From NCBI GenBank assembly GCA_964410485.1, contig CAYPHJ010000068.1, forward strand, positions 1 through 24,964: a stretch of 24,964 bases of DNA, read 5' to 3'. The notes beneath the pieces were generated by a model. The model saw only the letters and a program-made list of their open reading frames with translations, was not told where the DNA came from and did no database searches. The DNA is from CAYPHJ01 sp964410485. GTDB lineage: Bacteria > Desulfobacterota > Binatia > UBA9968. Each line of letters starts with the position of its first letter. Position 1 is the first letter of the stretch. Below, one piece after another: positions 6,355-14,985 of this stretch. A program made the translations under genes and the position numbers.

Positions 6355-7305
6355 ATGAGGCAATATGAGACCAAGCTGCTCCGTATCGGCGTTGGTTTGG
6401 TTTTGCTTGGAGTCTTCCTGCCGCTTTTGCAGTTGCCATTCTCGGGTCCGGCCCAGTGGGTATGGTTTGTTGCGGGTCTGTTCACCCTCGTCTTGGGGCT
6501 CATCTTCTTCGCGGCGTCCCGCTTTCTTGACGCGGTCGTGAACGAGAGACAGTCCTACCCGAGCAAGCCGCAAAAGAAGGAAGACTTTGGCCCTCCCGTC
6601 GCATGGTTGCTTGGACGCCAGCTCCTTTCCGGCCTCAAGCGGATCGCGCTCTACTCCGCTTACCAGGACAAGTTGGATTTGAAGGACTGGATGCAAGCCA
6701 ACGTGGAGAAATTCGCTGCTTCGGATCCCGATGGGGAAGAGTTCTGGTTTGATTATCTCGCGGATACCGGCGACGGTCAGTTGCCGACCTACAGCATGGC
6801 CTATCTCTGCATGAGCGATATCTGGACGTCGGATACCCCCGGCGTCTCTTCAGATGGTTCTCAGAACGCCGCGCTCGATAGGACGGATCAGTGGTCGAAA
6901 AGACTTCCGCGCGGTGCCTTTCTCTTCGTCGGCGGCGACACCGCCTATCATATTGCTGATTACGCGACGCTCGCCGAGCGTTTCCAGTCCCCCTTCCGTT
7001 GGGCGCACGACGACCTGATAAAAGCAGGTAAAGAGCTTGAGCAACGACCAGTGTACGGAATACCCGGGAACCACGACTGCTATGATCTGCGGGATGGGTT
7101 TCATCGCCAGTTCCGCCGGCCGATCACGCGGGAAAACGATCCCGATCGCTGGGGCCAGACGCCTCAGCTTTCGCTTCCGGGATTCGTGCGCCGTCAAGAA
7201 GCCAGTTACGTTGCCTTACGTCTACCCTTCGGCTGGTGGTTTTGGGACTTGACGCCCAGGAGGGCAAACTCGATCTGCGCCAGGCGGACTTTTTCCGCAG
7301 CTTGA
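6355..7305 (+). CDS. Membrane metallophosphoesterase, 5' part of a frameshifted gene
   Basis: The first 316 codons of what should be one gene of about 799 residues (6355-8753). Two N-terminal membrane segments (about residues 9-29 and 34-55) precede a calcineurin-like phosphoesterase domain. WFDYLADTGDG (131-141) and FVGGD (191-195) carry probable metal-binding aspartates, and GIPGNHDCYD (235-244) is the conserved GNHD box. Reading stays good up to LPFGWWF (about residue 296), then changes to an unrelated tail and stops. The natural continuation, GLDAQEGKLDLRQADFF, lies in the -1 frame. One missing base in the TTTTGGG run at 7240-7246 explains it. The ATG at 6355 has an AAGGAGGT site 11-12 bases upstream. 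Confidence 0.8.
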   Translation: MRQYETKLLRIGVGLVLLGVFLPLLQLPFSGPAQWVWFVAGLFTLVLGLIFFAASRFLDAVVNERQSYPSKPQKKEDFGPPVAWLLGRQLLSGLKRIALYSAYQDKLDLKDWMQANVEKFAASDPDGEEFWFDYLADTGDGQLPTYSMAYLCMSDIWTSDTPGVSSDGSQNAALDRTDQWSKRLPRGAFLFVGGDTAYHIADYATLAERFQSPFRWAHDDLIKAGKELEQRPVYGIPGNHDCYDLRDGFHRQFRRPITRENDPDRWGQTPQLSLPGFVRRQEASYVALRLPFGWWFWDLTPRRANSICARRTFSAA

Positions 7306-8753
7306 GTGGCGGTGAGCTGCCAGATAAACTGATCGTTGCCACGCCCGAGCCGACGACCGTGTTTGGCGCACGTTCAGACCGTGCTTCCTACCTCGCACGC
7401 GCGTTTGTTGCGCGGTTGCAGCTCGACGCGCCCTTCTTGCACAACGGCGCCCTCGAAAGAGGTAAATGTCGCCTCGACCTCTCCGGCGACATCCATCATT
7501 ATGCGCGCTACTGGGGTCCGGCGTCGGATAGGTCGCCGCCCGGAGCACCACCCGGCGCAAATTATGCGTCCGTCGTCACGGGTGGCGGCGGCGCTTTTCT
7601 TCACCCCACACAAACCGCTTTGCATCAGGTCGAGCACCAGGCCCTGTACCCATCGCCGAATGATTCTCGCAAAGCAGTGGGCAAGCGGCTTCTCGATCCG
7701 ACACGGATTTGGACAGGCGGGGGAGTATGGTTTATCGGCGCGCTCGTCGCCGCGATCATTTACCTCGGAGCGACGATCGGCGGAAACAGCCGAGGGCTTT
7801 TTCACGCACTTTCGCATTGGCTCGGCATCGAGAATCTCGGCAGCGCAGGTCTGTTCGGGGCGAGCGTGCTCAGTTTTCGCGCGAATCCGCCACTCGGCTC
7901 TTTGTGGAATGTCGTTTTGGTGCTCGCGGTCGCCGTGTTTGCTTTGCTGCTTCTCAGGGAAGCCGCTCATTACTCCGAATTGCTTTTCAAGCAGTCATCG
8001 AAGCGGCGAATCACCTCGATTGATTACTGGCCGATCGGGGCGTGGTTGTTTCTGGTCGTGGCTGCTTTTTGTCTGGTGCTCTACGGATTTGCAACGTATT
8101 CTGCGCGAGAGTTCTTATTCGACATGCTCTTTGCGCTCGTGGTACTCGGCGTTTTCTTCGGGTTGACGCTGTACGGGCCATTGGTGGGAGCCAGCTTATT
8201 GAGCAGCGCCGGCATAACAGGTGTTGCTTTGCTGGGCGCGTGGCATGGAGTGCTGCAGCTTACTATCCCGTTTGTCCTGATCAGCTGCGGAAGCTTATGG
8301 TCCATCCCTGCGGCCGGTCTTTTCTTGCTCCTTTTTACTTTCCTCGGTCGCCGGGCTGTCATCTGCCCCTCTCCCCTGCCATTGTTGCTGATCTGGATCC
8401 TCCACGGTGGTGCCCAACTCGCCACCCCTTTTCTTCTGAATGATTTGCTGCCGGCGTTGTCGCTGACTGTTGCGCCCTGGCGGGCGTTTACACTGAACGT
8501 TGTTTTGGCTGCGGCGTTAGGTGCCGTCATGAGCTGCGTCTGGTTTGGCTGGTACTTGGCGGTGGCACTGGGATTTAACGCGCACAACAATGAAGCCGGC
8601 GGAGCCGCCAGGGTCGAGCGGTTCAAACAATTCATTCGCCTGCGCCTCACCCGAGACAGTCTGACCGCTTACGTGATTGCCGTGGACGAACCAGAGATGG
8701 ACGGATCGAAGTTGCGGCCAAAGATCGTCGATCTATTTACGCTAAGGCCATGA
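7236..8753 (+). CDS. Membrane metallophosphoesterase, 3' part of a frameshifted gene
   Basis: This frame carries the rest of the metallophosphoesterase, in phase from about 7245. It completes the catalytic domain with SGDIHHYARY (the GDxHxH/Y box, about residues 83-92 counted from 7236) and a glycine-rich TGGGGAFLHPT segment. It continues into an integral membrane domain of about eight hydrophobic helices and a short soluble tail ending VIAVDEPEMDGSKL..LFTLRP. The GTG at 7236 has no ribosome binding site and is inside the upstream frame, so separate translation is unlikely. Phosphoesterase plus multi-helix membrane domain suggests a membrane-bound enzyme acting on phosphorylated or nucleotide substrates near the membrane. 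The substrate is unknown. Confidence 0.75.
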   Translation: MVLGLDAQEGKLDLRQADFFRSLSGGELPDKLIVATPEPTTVFGARSDRASYLARAFVARLQLDAPFLHNGALERGKCRLDLSGDIHHYARYWGPASDRSPPGAPPGANYASVVTGGGGAFLHPTQTALHQVEHQALYPSPNDSRKAVGKRLLDPTRIWTGGGVWFIGALVAAIIYLGATIGGNSRGLFHALSHWLGIENLGSAGLFGASVLSFRANPPLGSLWNVVLVLAVAVFALLLLREAAHYSELLFKQSSKRRITSIDYWPIGAWLFLVVAAFCLVLYGFATYSAREFLFDMLFALVVLGVFFGLTLYGPLVGASLLSSAGITGVALLGAWHGVLQLTIPFVLISCGSLWSIPAAGLFLLLFTFLGRRAVICPSPLPLLLIWILHGGAQLATPFLLNDLLPALSLTVAPWRAFTLNVVLAAALGAVMSCVWFGWYLAVALGFNAHNNEAGGAARVERFKQFIRLRLTRDSLTAYVIAVDEPEMDGSKLRPKIVDLFTLRP

Positions 8754-9116
8754 GCTTGAAAGTACCAGCTCACCCGCGCAAGAATTAACGCGCTGAATGA
8801 AGCCGCGCACCGTCTGGCGATCTGGTTCTTTTGTTTCCGGAATTCCGAAAACGTGCCAATATCGCCCTTCAAGTTCGATATCAGTTCTGGGCGCTGGGCC
8901 GTGAACCCCGATCGCGACCCCTCCCCTTGAGGGGGCGTTCAAAAGTTCAAAGCTTCAAAGGGTTAAAAGTTTCAATCAGTGAAAGGCCATAGCGGAAAAA
9001 ACCGAGCTTCATTCCTCGATTTTTTCCTTGAACCGTAAGCCATAGTGCAGTTTAATAACGGCCTATTCGGGGCACGCGACTGCTCGTCACCCGTGCTTTG
9101 GGACAGGACAAAAACC
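8754..9116. other. Gap upstream of the MoxR operon
   Basis: In these 363 bases the only clear elements are a CCCC-TTGA-GGGG hairpin near 8921-8935, a run of TTCAAA-like words at 8939-8977 (TTCAAA or close variants four to five times) and the promoter at 9028-9056. Minus-strand frames of 66-67 codons (for example 8742-8942) have no recognisable domain and no convincing start. They are left out. Confidence 0.55.
9028..9056 (+). promoter_or_regulatory. Sigma-70-type promoter of the MoxR operon
   Basis: TTGAAC (9028-9033), a 17-base spacer and TTTAAT (9051-9056, five of six consensus bases) form a plausible promoter. Initiation would fall near 9063. That supports the GTG at 9117 as the first operon start, since the GTG at 9045 would lie upstream of the transcript. 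Confidence 0.6.
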
Positions 9117-9935
9117 GTGAATTCCCATACCCCCCGCTTCGAAGCGATGACGGTCGGCATGCTCCTCGACCGTGCTTTTCGCCTTTACGAACGAAACCTC
9201 GCCCTCATGTTAGGCATTGTAGCCGCGGCCTATGTTCCGCTCTATGCCATTCATCTCGCGATCGAAGCCGGCGTTGCCAGCGTCGGCTTGCGCACGGGGA
9301 GTCTAACCGCCAACCTTTTGTCGCAGCTTGCACTACTCATACTTTGGGTCAGCGTCGCCTTGCCTCTCGCAACCGGAGCCGCAACCTATGCGATCAGCGA
9401 GCGCTATCTCGGGAACGATGTCACCGTTTTTCAGGCACTCAAGCGCGCCCTGAAGCGCTTTGTGACGCTTGCAGTGGCCCAGCTCATTATCATCGTGCGC
9501 GTCTTTTTCGGATTTCTCCTTTTTATTGTTCCCGGGATCCTCTGGTCGCTCTCGTATGCGCTCGTCATTCCCGTGGTGCTGGTCGAGGGGCACAAAGCCG
9601 CACCGAGCTTGCGCCGCAGCTGGGAGTTGGTGAAGGGCAATCGCAAAAAGGTGTTTGCCGTGATGGTGGTGGTCTGGGTGCTGCAAGGACTCTTGGGTAT
9701 CGGCGTGAAGCAAGTCGTGGGGCTGTTCTTCACGCAAGAGTCGCTGAGAACCGGTCTGCTGCAAACGGCGTTGACCGATGCTGTCTCGATGTTCCTGACA
9801 CCGCTCGTGGTCATTGCGGACATCCTTCTCTACTACGACTTCCGCATCCGCAAAGAGGGCTTCGATCTGGAAATGCTCAGCCGCTCGCTAGCTGCCCACG
9901 CGGAGCTGGACGCGGTGTCCGCAATCCATCAGTAA
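9117..9935 (+). CDS. Polytopic membrane protein, GPDPase_memb-like
   Basis: A 272-residue integral membrane protein with about six hydrophobic helices. RFEAMTVGMLLDRAFRLYERN at the N-terminus, VPGILWSLSYALVIPVVLVE and SLRRSWELVKGNRKK in the middle, and LLYYDFRIRKEGFDLEML at the end fit the family related to the membrane domain of glycerophosphoryl diester phosphodiesterases. There is no catalytic phosphodiesterase domain. The start is taken as the GTG at 9117, which has a modest AGGAC site and lies downstream of the promoter; a GTG at 9045 would add 24 unlikely residues. It is the first gene of a run ending at 15945 and is followed after 7 bases by the DUF4129 gene. Its role in the MoxR cluster is unknown. 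Confidence 0.8.
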   Translation: MNSHTPRFEAMTVGMLLDRAFRLYERNLALMLGIVAAAYVPLYAIHLAIEAGVASVGLRTGSLTANLLSQLALLILWVSVALPLATGAATYAISERYLGNDVTVFQALKRALKRFVTLAVAQLIIIVRVFFGFLLFIVPGILWSLSYALVIPVVLVEGHKAAPSLRRSWELVKGNRKKVFAVMVVVWVLQGLLGIGVKQVVGLFFTQESLRTGLLQTALTDAVSMFLTPLVVIADILLYYDFRIRKEGFDLEMLSRSLAAHAELDAVSAIHQ

Positions 9936-9942
9936 TCACCGC

Positions 9943-10596
9943 ATGTCCACAGTCGCTCCATTGGAAGGCGTTCCCGATGCCGAAGCCATTCGGCAAGCGA
10001 CGCGCGAAATCTTGCGCCGCCCCGAGTTCAGCGGCCCCTCCCCCTGGGAGGAGACCCTGAGATCGTTACTGAAGATGATCCACGATTCGCTAAGTGGCCT
10101 GGCTGAGTGGTCCGTCCAAAACCCGACGCTCGCCCGCATCGCCGCGATAGTCGTCGCGCTGCTGATGGCCGCTTCATTGATTCATATCCTTTACCTGGCA
10201 CTCGCTGACCTTTGGCCCTTCCAAAAAGCTCTACGTCAAACACCCGACCGGTCCTCGCGCTGGGACATTCTGGAGGGAGTGGCGGCGAACTGGCGCGAAG
10301 GATTGAATGTCGCCCGCCGGCTGCTCGAGGAGGGCGATTGTCGCCGCGCTGTCTGGATAGCGCATCGCGTTTTTCTGGGGTTGTTGGACGAGCGGGGAGC
10401 GATTCGTTTCGCCGGTTGGAAGACCAACGCGCACTATCTCAGCGAAGTTGCTCCAAGCCATCCCTGGTATTCCACCTTTGCCGAATTCACGGATCTCTAT
10501 GACCAGGCAATTTATGCCCACAAGCCCGCGTCTCAATCCTCCGTTCATTCTCTTATCGCCCGCATCGGGACGTTGCTGGAGGAGCCCACCGGATGA
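9943..10596 (+). CDS. DUF4129 domain membrane protein
   Basis: A 217-residue protein with one membrane helix (about residues 65-87) between a short N-terminal part and a C-terminal DUF4129 domain. The domain runs through RRAVWIAHRVFLGLLDERG, KTNAHYLSEV and FAEFTDLYDQAIYAH, the helical pattern typical of the family. In other bacteria DUF4129 is often fused to transglutaminase-like domains or encoded beside MoxR, DUF58 and DUF4350 genes, as here. No transglutaminase part is present. The stop overlaps the next gene's start (ATGA), pointing to translational coupling with the DUF4350 protein. Confidence 0.85.
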   Translation: MSTVAPLEGVPDAEAIRQATREILRRPEFSGPSPWEETLRSLLKMIHDSLSGLAEWSVQNPTLARIAAIVVALLMAASLIHILYLALADLWPFQKALRQTPDRSSRWDILEGVAANWREGLNVARRLLEEGDCRRAVWIAHRVFLGLLDERGAIRFAGWKTNAHYLSEVAPSHPWYSTFAEFTDLYDQAIYAHKPASQSSVHSLIARIGTLLEEPTG

Positions 10597-11819
10597 GTCC
10601 TCAAGCACGGAACTGGACCACGGCCATCGTTTCCGTGGGGTTGCTCGTGGTTCTGGCCGCCGTTCTAGGGTCCCTCTCGGGCGAGCGGCGCGACGATCCC
10701 TTCCATGGACGCGCGTCAACCTTTTTCACCGATCAAAGCGGCGCGCGCGCGTTACTGCTCGTGATGCAGCGATTCTTGCCGGCGGTGGAGCAATGGCGGC
10801 TCCCGCTGAATAGAATTTCAGATGACGAGCCTGCCGGCACGCTGATTGTTGCCGGCCCGGCAACGCCGCTGTCGCGAAGCGAAGCCGAGCAACTCGATCA
10901 GTGGCTCGAGCGGGGCGGCCAGCTTATCCTTGCGTCCGCGAATGGTTGGCCGCTCACATCCCGCGCGGCCACGGAAAAGAGCGCCAACAACGAAACAAAA
11001 AAATCTTCCCGAAGAGACAGCGTTAAAAAAGAAACTTATCTGTCGCGGCACGCGCCGGGTTTGGCGTGGTCGGAACAAGGAGAACTGGAGCGCGTTCAAA
11101 TTAAGGGCTCATCGCTGCCCGACGGCAGCCTGACGGTTCAAACGCGGCGGCACTTTTCTTCGGCTCGGGAGGGGAACGTGTTGGCCAAGAGCGAGAAAGG
11201 CGTCCTGGCAATCGAAATCCCGATCGGCAAGGGACGCATTGTGGCGCTGCCGGATCCCGCTATCGTGAGCAACCGGGCGCTGCGCCACGCCGACAATGCA
11301 GTATGGCTCGTGACGCTAGCCGCCCGATGGCCAAATGGCAAGGTGCTTTTTGATGAGTACCACCACGGTTTCGGCGAGCAAAGAAGCGTTGCGATGCTGG
11401 CGTGGGCTTTTCTCAAGACTCCCTGGGGTTGGGTTCTTCTGCAGGTCGCGGCCGCGGGTCTCCTTTATGTCTTTGGCTATCGGCGGCGTTTCGGCAGAAT
11501 CTCCGAGCCGCTGCCCCAGGCCCGCACTAGCCCGCTCGAACTAGTCGAAGCGCGCGCGAGCCTTTTTCAAGCAGCCGAGGCGCGTGAATTGGCCGCCAGC
11601 CTGATCGTGCAGAATCTCTCCCGCCAGCTTGCGGAAGTGGATGGCAGCGCTGCCGGTATCGGAAAACCGGCAGGCGGCAAAATTGGACAGGCGGCTGAGC
11701 CGGTGATGCGCCTGCGTGAACTATCAACGAAAGCCGCGCACGGCACGAGGCTCACCGATGACGAATTCGTCGAGCTCGGCCGGATTGCGGGAGAAATCGA
11801 ACAAGGAAGCTTGCGATGA
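10593..11819 (+). CDS. DUF4350 domain membrane protein
   Basis: A 408-residue protein with an N-terminal membrane helix (about 9-27), a DUF4350 domain and a second helix near residues 282-297 (WGWVLLQVAAAGLLYVFGY). A cytoplasmic helical tail follows. The domain shows DDPFHGRASTFFTDQSGARAL, TLIVAGPATPLSRSEAEQLDQWLERGGQLILA and the later GKGRIVALPDPAIVSNR and FDEYHHG, the usual landmarks of the family, whose fold resembles a GATase-like domain without known activity. An unusual basic, Lys/Ser-rich stretch at about residues 125-149 (10965-11039) is locally A-rich and looks like an insertion. The start overlaps the previous stop and the stop overlaps the MoxR start. Confidence 0.85.
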   Translation: MSPQARNWTTAIVSVGLLVVLAAVLGSLSGERRDDPFHGRASTFFTDQSGARALLLVMQRFLPAVEQWRLPLNRISDDEPAGTLIVAGPATPLSRSEAEQLDQWLERGGQLILASANGWPLTSRAATEKSANNETKKSSRRDSVKKETYLSRHAPGLAWSEQGELERVQIKGSSLPDGSLTVQTRRHFSSAREGNVLAKSEKGVLAIEIPIGKGRIVALPDPAIVSNRALRHADNAVWLVTLAARWPNGKVLFDEYHHGFGEQRSVAMLAWAFLKTPWGWVLLQVAAAGLLYVFGYRRRFGRISEPLPQARTSPLELVEARASLFQAAEARELAASLIVQNLSRQLAEVDGSAAGIGKPAGGKIGQAAEPVMRLRELSTKAAHGTRLTDDEFVELGRIAGEIEQGSLR

Positions 11820-12784
11820 ACGAAGATCCGATCACACCCGAAACACTGACTTTTGGCCGCGCGATACAAGCGGAGTTGGAGCGAGTGGTGCAAGGCCAGT
11901 CGACGGCAATCCAGAGCCTTCTCGTCGCCGTGACCGCTGGCGGCCATGTTCTGCTCGAAGGAGTGCCCGGAGTCGCCAAGACATTGCTGGCGCGCAGCCT
12001 TGCCGCCGCTTTGCGCTGTTCCTTTTCACGCATTCAATTTACACCCGACTTGATGCCTTCGGATATTACCGGAGTGAATGTGTTCGAGTCCGGCAAAGGC
12101 GAATTCCGCTTTCGCCCCGGGCCGCTGTTTGCCGATATCGTCCTGGCAGACGAGATCAATCGGGCACCGGCGAAGACTCAGGCGGCGCTCCTCGAAGCCA
12201 TGCAAGAGCATCAGGTGAGCATCGACGGTCAAACGCGACCCATCTCGCCTCTCTTTACGGTCATTGCCACGCAGAACCCAATCGAATACGAAGGCACCTA
12301 CCCGCTCCCCGAGGCCCAACTTGACCGATTCCTGATGAAGGTGCGCGTGGACTATCCCGGTGAAGAGGAAGAGCGCGCCATGCTCAAGCGGATCCAGGAG
12401 ATGGGGGAGAAGATATTGAAGCCTGAGTGCGTCATTCGACCGGTTGCGGGGCCGGAGCAGATTGTTCAGGTTCGCTCCCAGGCGTATGGCGTCCGGGTCG
12501 ATGATAGTGTGCAGGAGTATGTCTTGAGAATCGTCCGCCAGTCCCGCTCTTTCCCAAGCCTCACCCTCGGCGGCAGCCCGCGCGCGGCCGTAATGTTGCT
12601 GCAAGCCGCAAAGGCTCTCGCGCTCTTGCGCGGTAAAGATTACGCGAGCCCTGATGACGTTCAATTGATAGCCAAGCCGGTGTTGCGCCATCGAGTGCGG
12701 TTGACACCGGAGGCGGAAATCGAGGGGTTGACGCCGGACGCCTGTATTCAGTCGCTCTTGGCCGAGGTCGAAGTCCCTCGCTAA
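11816..12784 (+). CDS. MoxR-family AAA+ ATPase
   Basis: A 322-residue AAA+ ATPase of the MoxR family, thought to act as chaperones that mature or insert cofactors into protein complexes. Walker A is GVPGVAKT (49-56), Walker B IVLADEIN (108-115) and sensor 1 ATQNP (151-155). YPLPEAQLDRFLMK (162-175) carries the typical LDRF arginine. The C-terminal lid includes PSLTLGGSPRAAVMLLQAAKALA. Length and motifs are complete, so the enzyme should be active. It overlaps the DUF4350 stop by four bases and is followed by DUF58 after a four-base gap. MoxR-DUF58 pairs are the conserved core of such clusters. Confidence 0.97.
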   Translation: MNEDPITPETLTFGRAIQAELERVVQGQSTAIQSLLVAVTAGGHVLLEGVPGVAKTLLARSLAAALRCSFSRIQFTPDLMPSDITGVNVFESGKGEFRFRPGPLFADIVLADEINRAPAKTQAALLEAMQEHQVSIDGQTRPISPLFTVIATQNPIEYEGTYPLPEAQLDRFLMKVRVDYPGEEEERAMLKRIQEMGEKILKPECVIRPVAGPEQIVQVRSQAYGVRVDDSVQEYVLRIVRQSRSFPSLTLGGSPRAAVMLLQAAKALALLRGKDYASPDDVQLIAKPVLRHRVRLTPEAEIEGLTPDACIQSLLAEVEVPR

Positions 12785-12788
12785 CCGC

Positions 12789-14105
12789 ATGCTGCTCCCC
12801 ACTCTCAGGCTGATTCGACTCCTCTTACTCGGAGCGCCGCTCTGGCTGCTAGCTTTGCTCGTGCCCGGCGGATGGCTTGCCGGCGTCATTTATCTTCTAT
12901 CGCTCTTTGCTCTGGTGCTGCGCGATGCGCGCGCGCTTCCAGGTAAGCACCAAGTGGGTGCCCGCCGTGACCTACCGGGGCGCTTCTGTCTCGATCAGGA
13001 GCGTTCCATAGATCTCGTTCTCAGCAATCTTTCTCCGACGGTAATCCATGTAGCCGTGCGCGATGAGCTTCCGGAAGCCTTCGAACTATCGAGCGACATG
13101 CCCGACGGCGAGATACCGGCCCAAGGAGAAGCGCGATTGACCTATGCGGTTCGGCCGGTCAGGCGGGGCGCCCACGCGTTCGGTAACATTGTGTTGAGAG
13201 TAAGCCCTCTTCGAGGGATGGTGCAGCGGCAGATTGGCCTACTGGCGGGTGAGGCGCCGGTGAAAGTCTATCCACACTTTTCTGCTTCGGACGACTATCG
13301 GCTCATTGCCAAAATCGATCAGCGCGAAGAAGTCGTCCGCCGGCCACGCCATTTTAGAGCGCTGGGAACGGACTTCGAGAGCTTAAGGCCGTACACCCCC
13401 GGAGAGGATCTGCGCAACGTGGACTGGAAGGCGACCGCTCGCCGCGGCACGCTCGTCAGCAGGAATCGGCAGGTGGAAAAGGGTCAGCAGCTGGCAATTC
13501 TCCTGGACTGCGGTCGTTTGATGGCCGCCACAGTCAATCAACAAGCGAAACTTGATCACGCGCTCACCGCCGCTGTCCTGCTCAGTTTCGTCGCGCAAAA
13601 GCGCGGAGACGGAGTCGCCGTCGCGTGCTTTTCGAACAAAATAGAATCCTTTCTCCCCACGGTGCGCGGCCCCGCGATCATGCCGCGGGTGCTCGAGGCG
13701 CTCTATGATGTTGAGGCGCAGCCAGTGGAGTCGGATTACTGGCACGTGATCGCGGAGGCAATGGCCATGCTCCGGCGCCGTAGTCTGGTGGTTCTGTTTA
13801 CAGACGTTTTCGATGCCTCCGCTAGCGCCGGGCTGATCAACAATCTGGCTCGGGCCGCAGCGAAGCATCTTGTTCTGTGCGTTGTCCTCGCGGAGCCCGG
13901 CATTCGCGCCATCGCGGACTCTATCCCCGGATCGCTCCAGGAGAGCTACCGCAAAGCGGCGGCGGCCGACCTGCAACGAAGACGCAGACTCGCTCTCGAG
14001 CACATGCGCGCGCGCGGCATCCTGGTCCTCGAAAGCGACCCAAGGCACCTCACCATTCAACTGATTCGCCGCTATCTGGAAGCTCGGCAAGCGGACTTGC
14101 TTTAG
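12789..14105 (+). CDS. DUF58 domain protein, probable MoxR partner
   Basis: A 438-residue protein with two N-terminal hydrophobic helices (about 8-46) and a DUF58 domain. The signature runs ALGTDFESLRPYTPGEDLRN and VDWKATARRG (about 191-220). A VWA-like fold begins at QLAILLDCGRLM (234-245). The usual DxSxS MIDAS motif reads DCGRL here, so metal binding by the standard motif is doubtful. It lies directly downstream of the MoxR ATPase, its usual partner, and six bases upstream of the RDD gene. The start is the ATG at 12789. Confidence 0.93.
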   Translation: MLLPTLRLIRLLLLGAPLWLLALLVPGGWLAGVIYLLSLFALVLRDARALPGKHQVGARRDLPGRFCLDQERSIDLVLSNLSPTVIHVAVRDELPEAFELSSDMPDGEIPAQGEARLTYAVRPVRRGAHAFGNIVLRVSPLRGMVQRQIGLLAGEAPVKVYPHFSASDDYRLIAKIDQREEVVRRPRHFRALGTDFESLRPYTPGEDLRNVDWKATARRGTLVSRNRQVEKGQQLAILLDCGRLMAATVNQQAKLDHALTAAVLLSFVAQKRGDGVAVACFSNKIESFLPTVRGPAIMPRVLEALYDVEAQPVESDYWHVIAEAMAMLRRRSLVVLFTDVFDASASAGLINNLARAAAKHLVLCVVLAEPGIRAIADSIPGSLQESYRKAAAADLQRRRRLALEHMRARGILVLESDPRHLTIQLIRRYLEARQADLL

Positions 14106-14110
14106 GCATT

Positions 14111-14977
14111 ATGGAAGATCGCGTTTCAATTGCCACCCCGGACCATGTCACGCTTGAATTCGAGTTGGCCGGTCTCGGCTCGCGTTTCTGCGCGTTTTTG
14201 CTCGATGCGCTTATCATTGTGTTTCTGATCATCATTGGCGTTGTGGTCATTGCCCTCGCCGGCATCACCGAGATGCGGCTCCTCGCGCGCGGCCTGCAGG
14301 GAGGCCTGGGTTGGCTGAGTTCCTGGAATCTCGCCCTGCTGGTTTTCTTTATATTTTTGGTTGCCTGGGGCTACTACGTTTTTCTCGAAGGACTGAATCG
14401 CGGCGTCACGCCGGGAAAAAAGATGCTCGGACTCCGCGTCATCACCGATACGGGATTGCCTATAGGGCTTCGTGAGGCCGCGCTGAGAAATCTCGTTCGG
14501 GCAGCGGATCTCTTTCCGCCCCCCTCTGGAATTTTGGGGGGACTAGTCATGTACCTGGACGACCGAGGCCGGCGCCTTGGGGACATGGTTGCCGGCACGC
14601 TGGTGGTGGTCGAGGCCTTCGACGCCGCACCCGACACTGCGGTGGCGGCCGCCTGGGCCGCGCGCGTGGAACGGGGCCGCTCGCGCCGCGCGGTAACGCT
14701 TCCTCGCGGCACACTAACGCCGCACCAAATCGGCTTGATCGAGCAATTCATAGCCCGGCGCCATACCCTGCCTCGGGAAAAACGAGCGCTCCTGGCATGG
14801 CAGATTGCCCAACCGCTGCTGCCGCTACTGGGTGAGAGCAAAGAGGCGGTCGGTGCCAGCGCCGATCGGCTGTCGTACTGTGAAGAGATCCTCCTGGAGG
14901 TTCTCAGCCTGGCTCGAGCCGACGCGCCAAATGCCCGAGTGAAAGCTGCCAGTCCCAACCCATCGGGGCTCTTTTGA
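14111..14977 (+). CDS. RDD family membrane protein
   Basis: A 288-residue protein whose first 175 residues form an RDD domain. GLGSRFCAFLLDALI supplies the conserved Arg and Asp of the first helix. Further hydrophobic helices follow, then GVTPGKKMLGLRVI and YLDDRGRRLGDMVAGTLVV, the family's hallmarks. The C-terminal third is a soluble helical segment (TLTPHQIGLIEQFIARRHTL..). RDD proteins are poorly understood and some have been linked to ion transport. The ATG at 14111 was preferred over longer upstream frames that overlap DUF58, because homology begins here. SpoIIM follows with a gap of eight bases or an overlap, depending on its start. Confidence 0.9.
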   Translation: MEDRVSIATPDHVTLEFELAGLGSRFCAFLLDALIIVFLIIIGVVVIALAGITEMRLLARGLQGGLGWLSSWNLALLVFFIFLVAWGYYVFLEGLNRGVTPGKKMLGLRVITDTGLPIGLREAALRNLVRAADLFPPPSGILGGLVMYLDDRGRRLGDMVAGTLVVVEAFDAAPDTAVAAAWAARVERGRSRRAVTLPRGTLTPHQIGLIEQFIARRHTLPREKRALLAWQIAQPLLPLLGESKEAVGASADRLSYCEEILLEVLSLARADAPNARVKAASPNPSGLF

Positions 14978-14985
14978 GCGGACGC

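Noticed and set aside
7239..7245. Programmed -1 frameshift signal
   Set aside because: The heptamer G TTT TGG does not fit X XXY YYZ, and no stimulatory stem or upstream Shine-Dalgarno at the right spacing was evident.
7336..8166. 276-codon plus-strand frame
   Set aside because: Shadow of the metallophosphoesterase; the family motifs are in the other frame.
8742..8942. Minus-strand frame containing a segment like RYWHVFGIPETKEPDRQTV
   Set aside because: It looks slightly protein-like, but there is no recognised family, it overlaps the end of the phosphoesterase gene by only a few bases, and no ribosome site precedes it.
9098..10060. Long plus-strand frame of 320 codons
   Set aside because: It is the out-of-phase shadow of the GPDPase_memb-like gene, Arg/Ser/Pro/His-rich as expected for a shifted high-GC frame.
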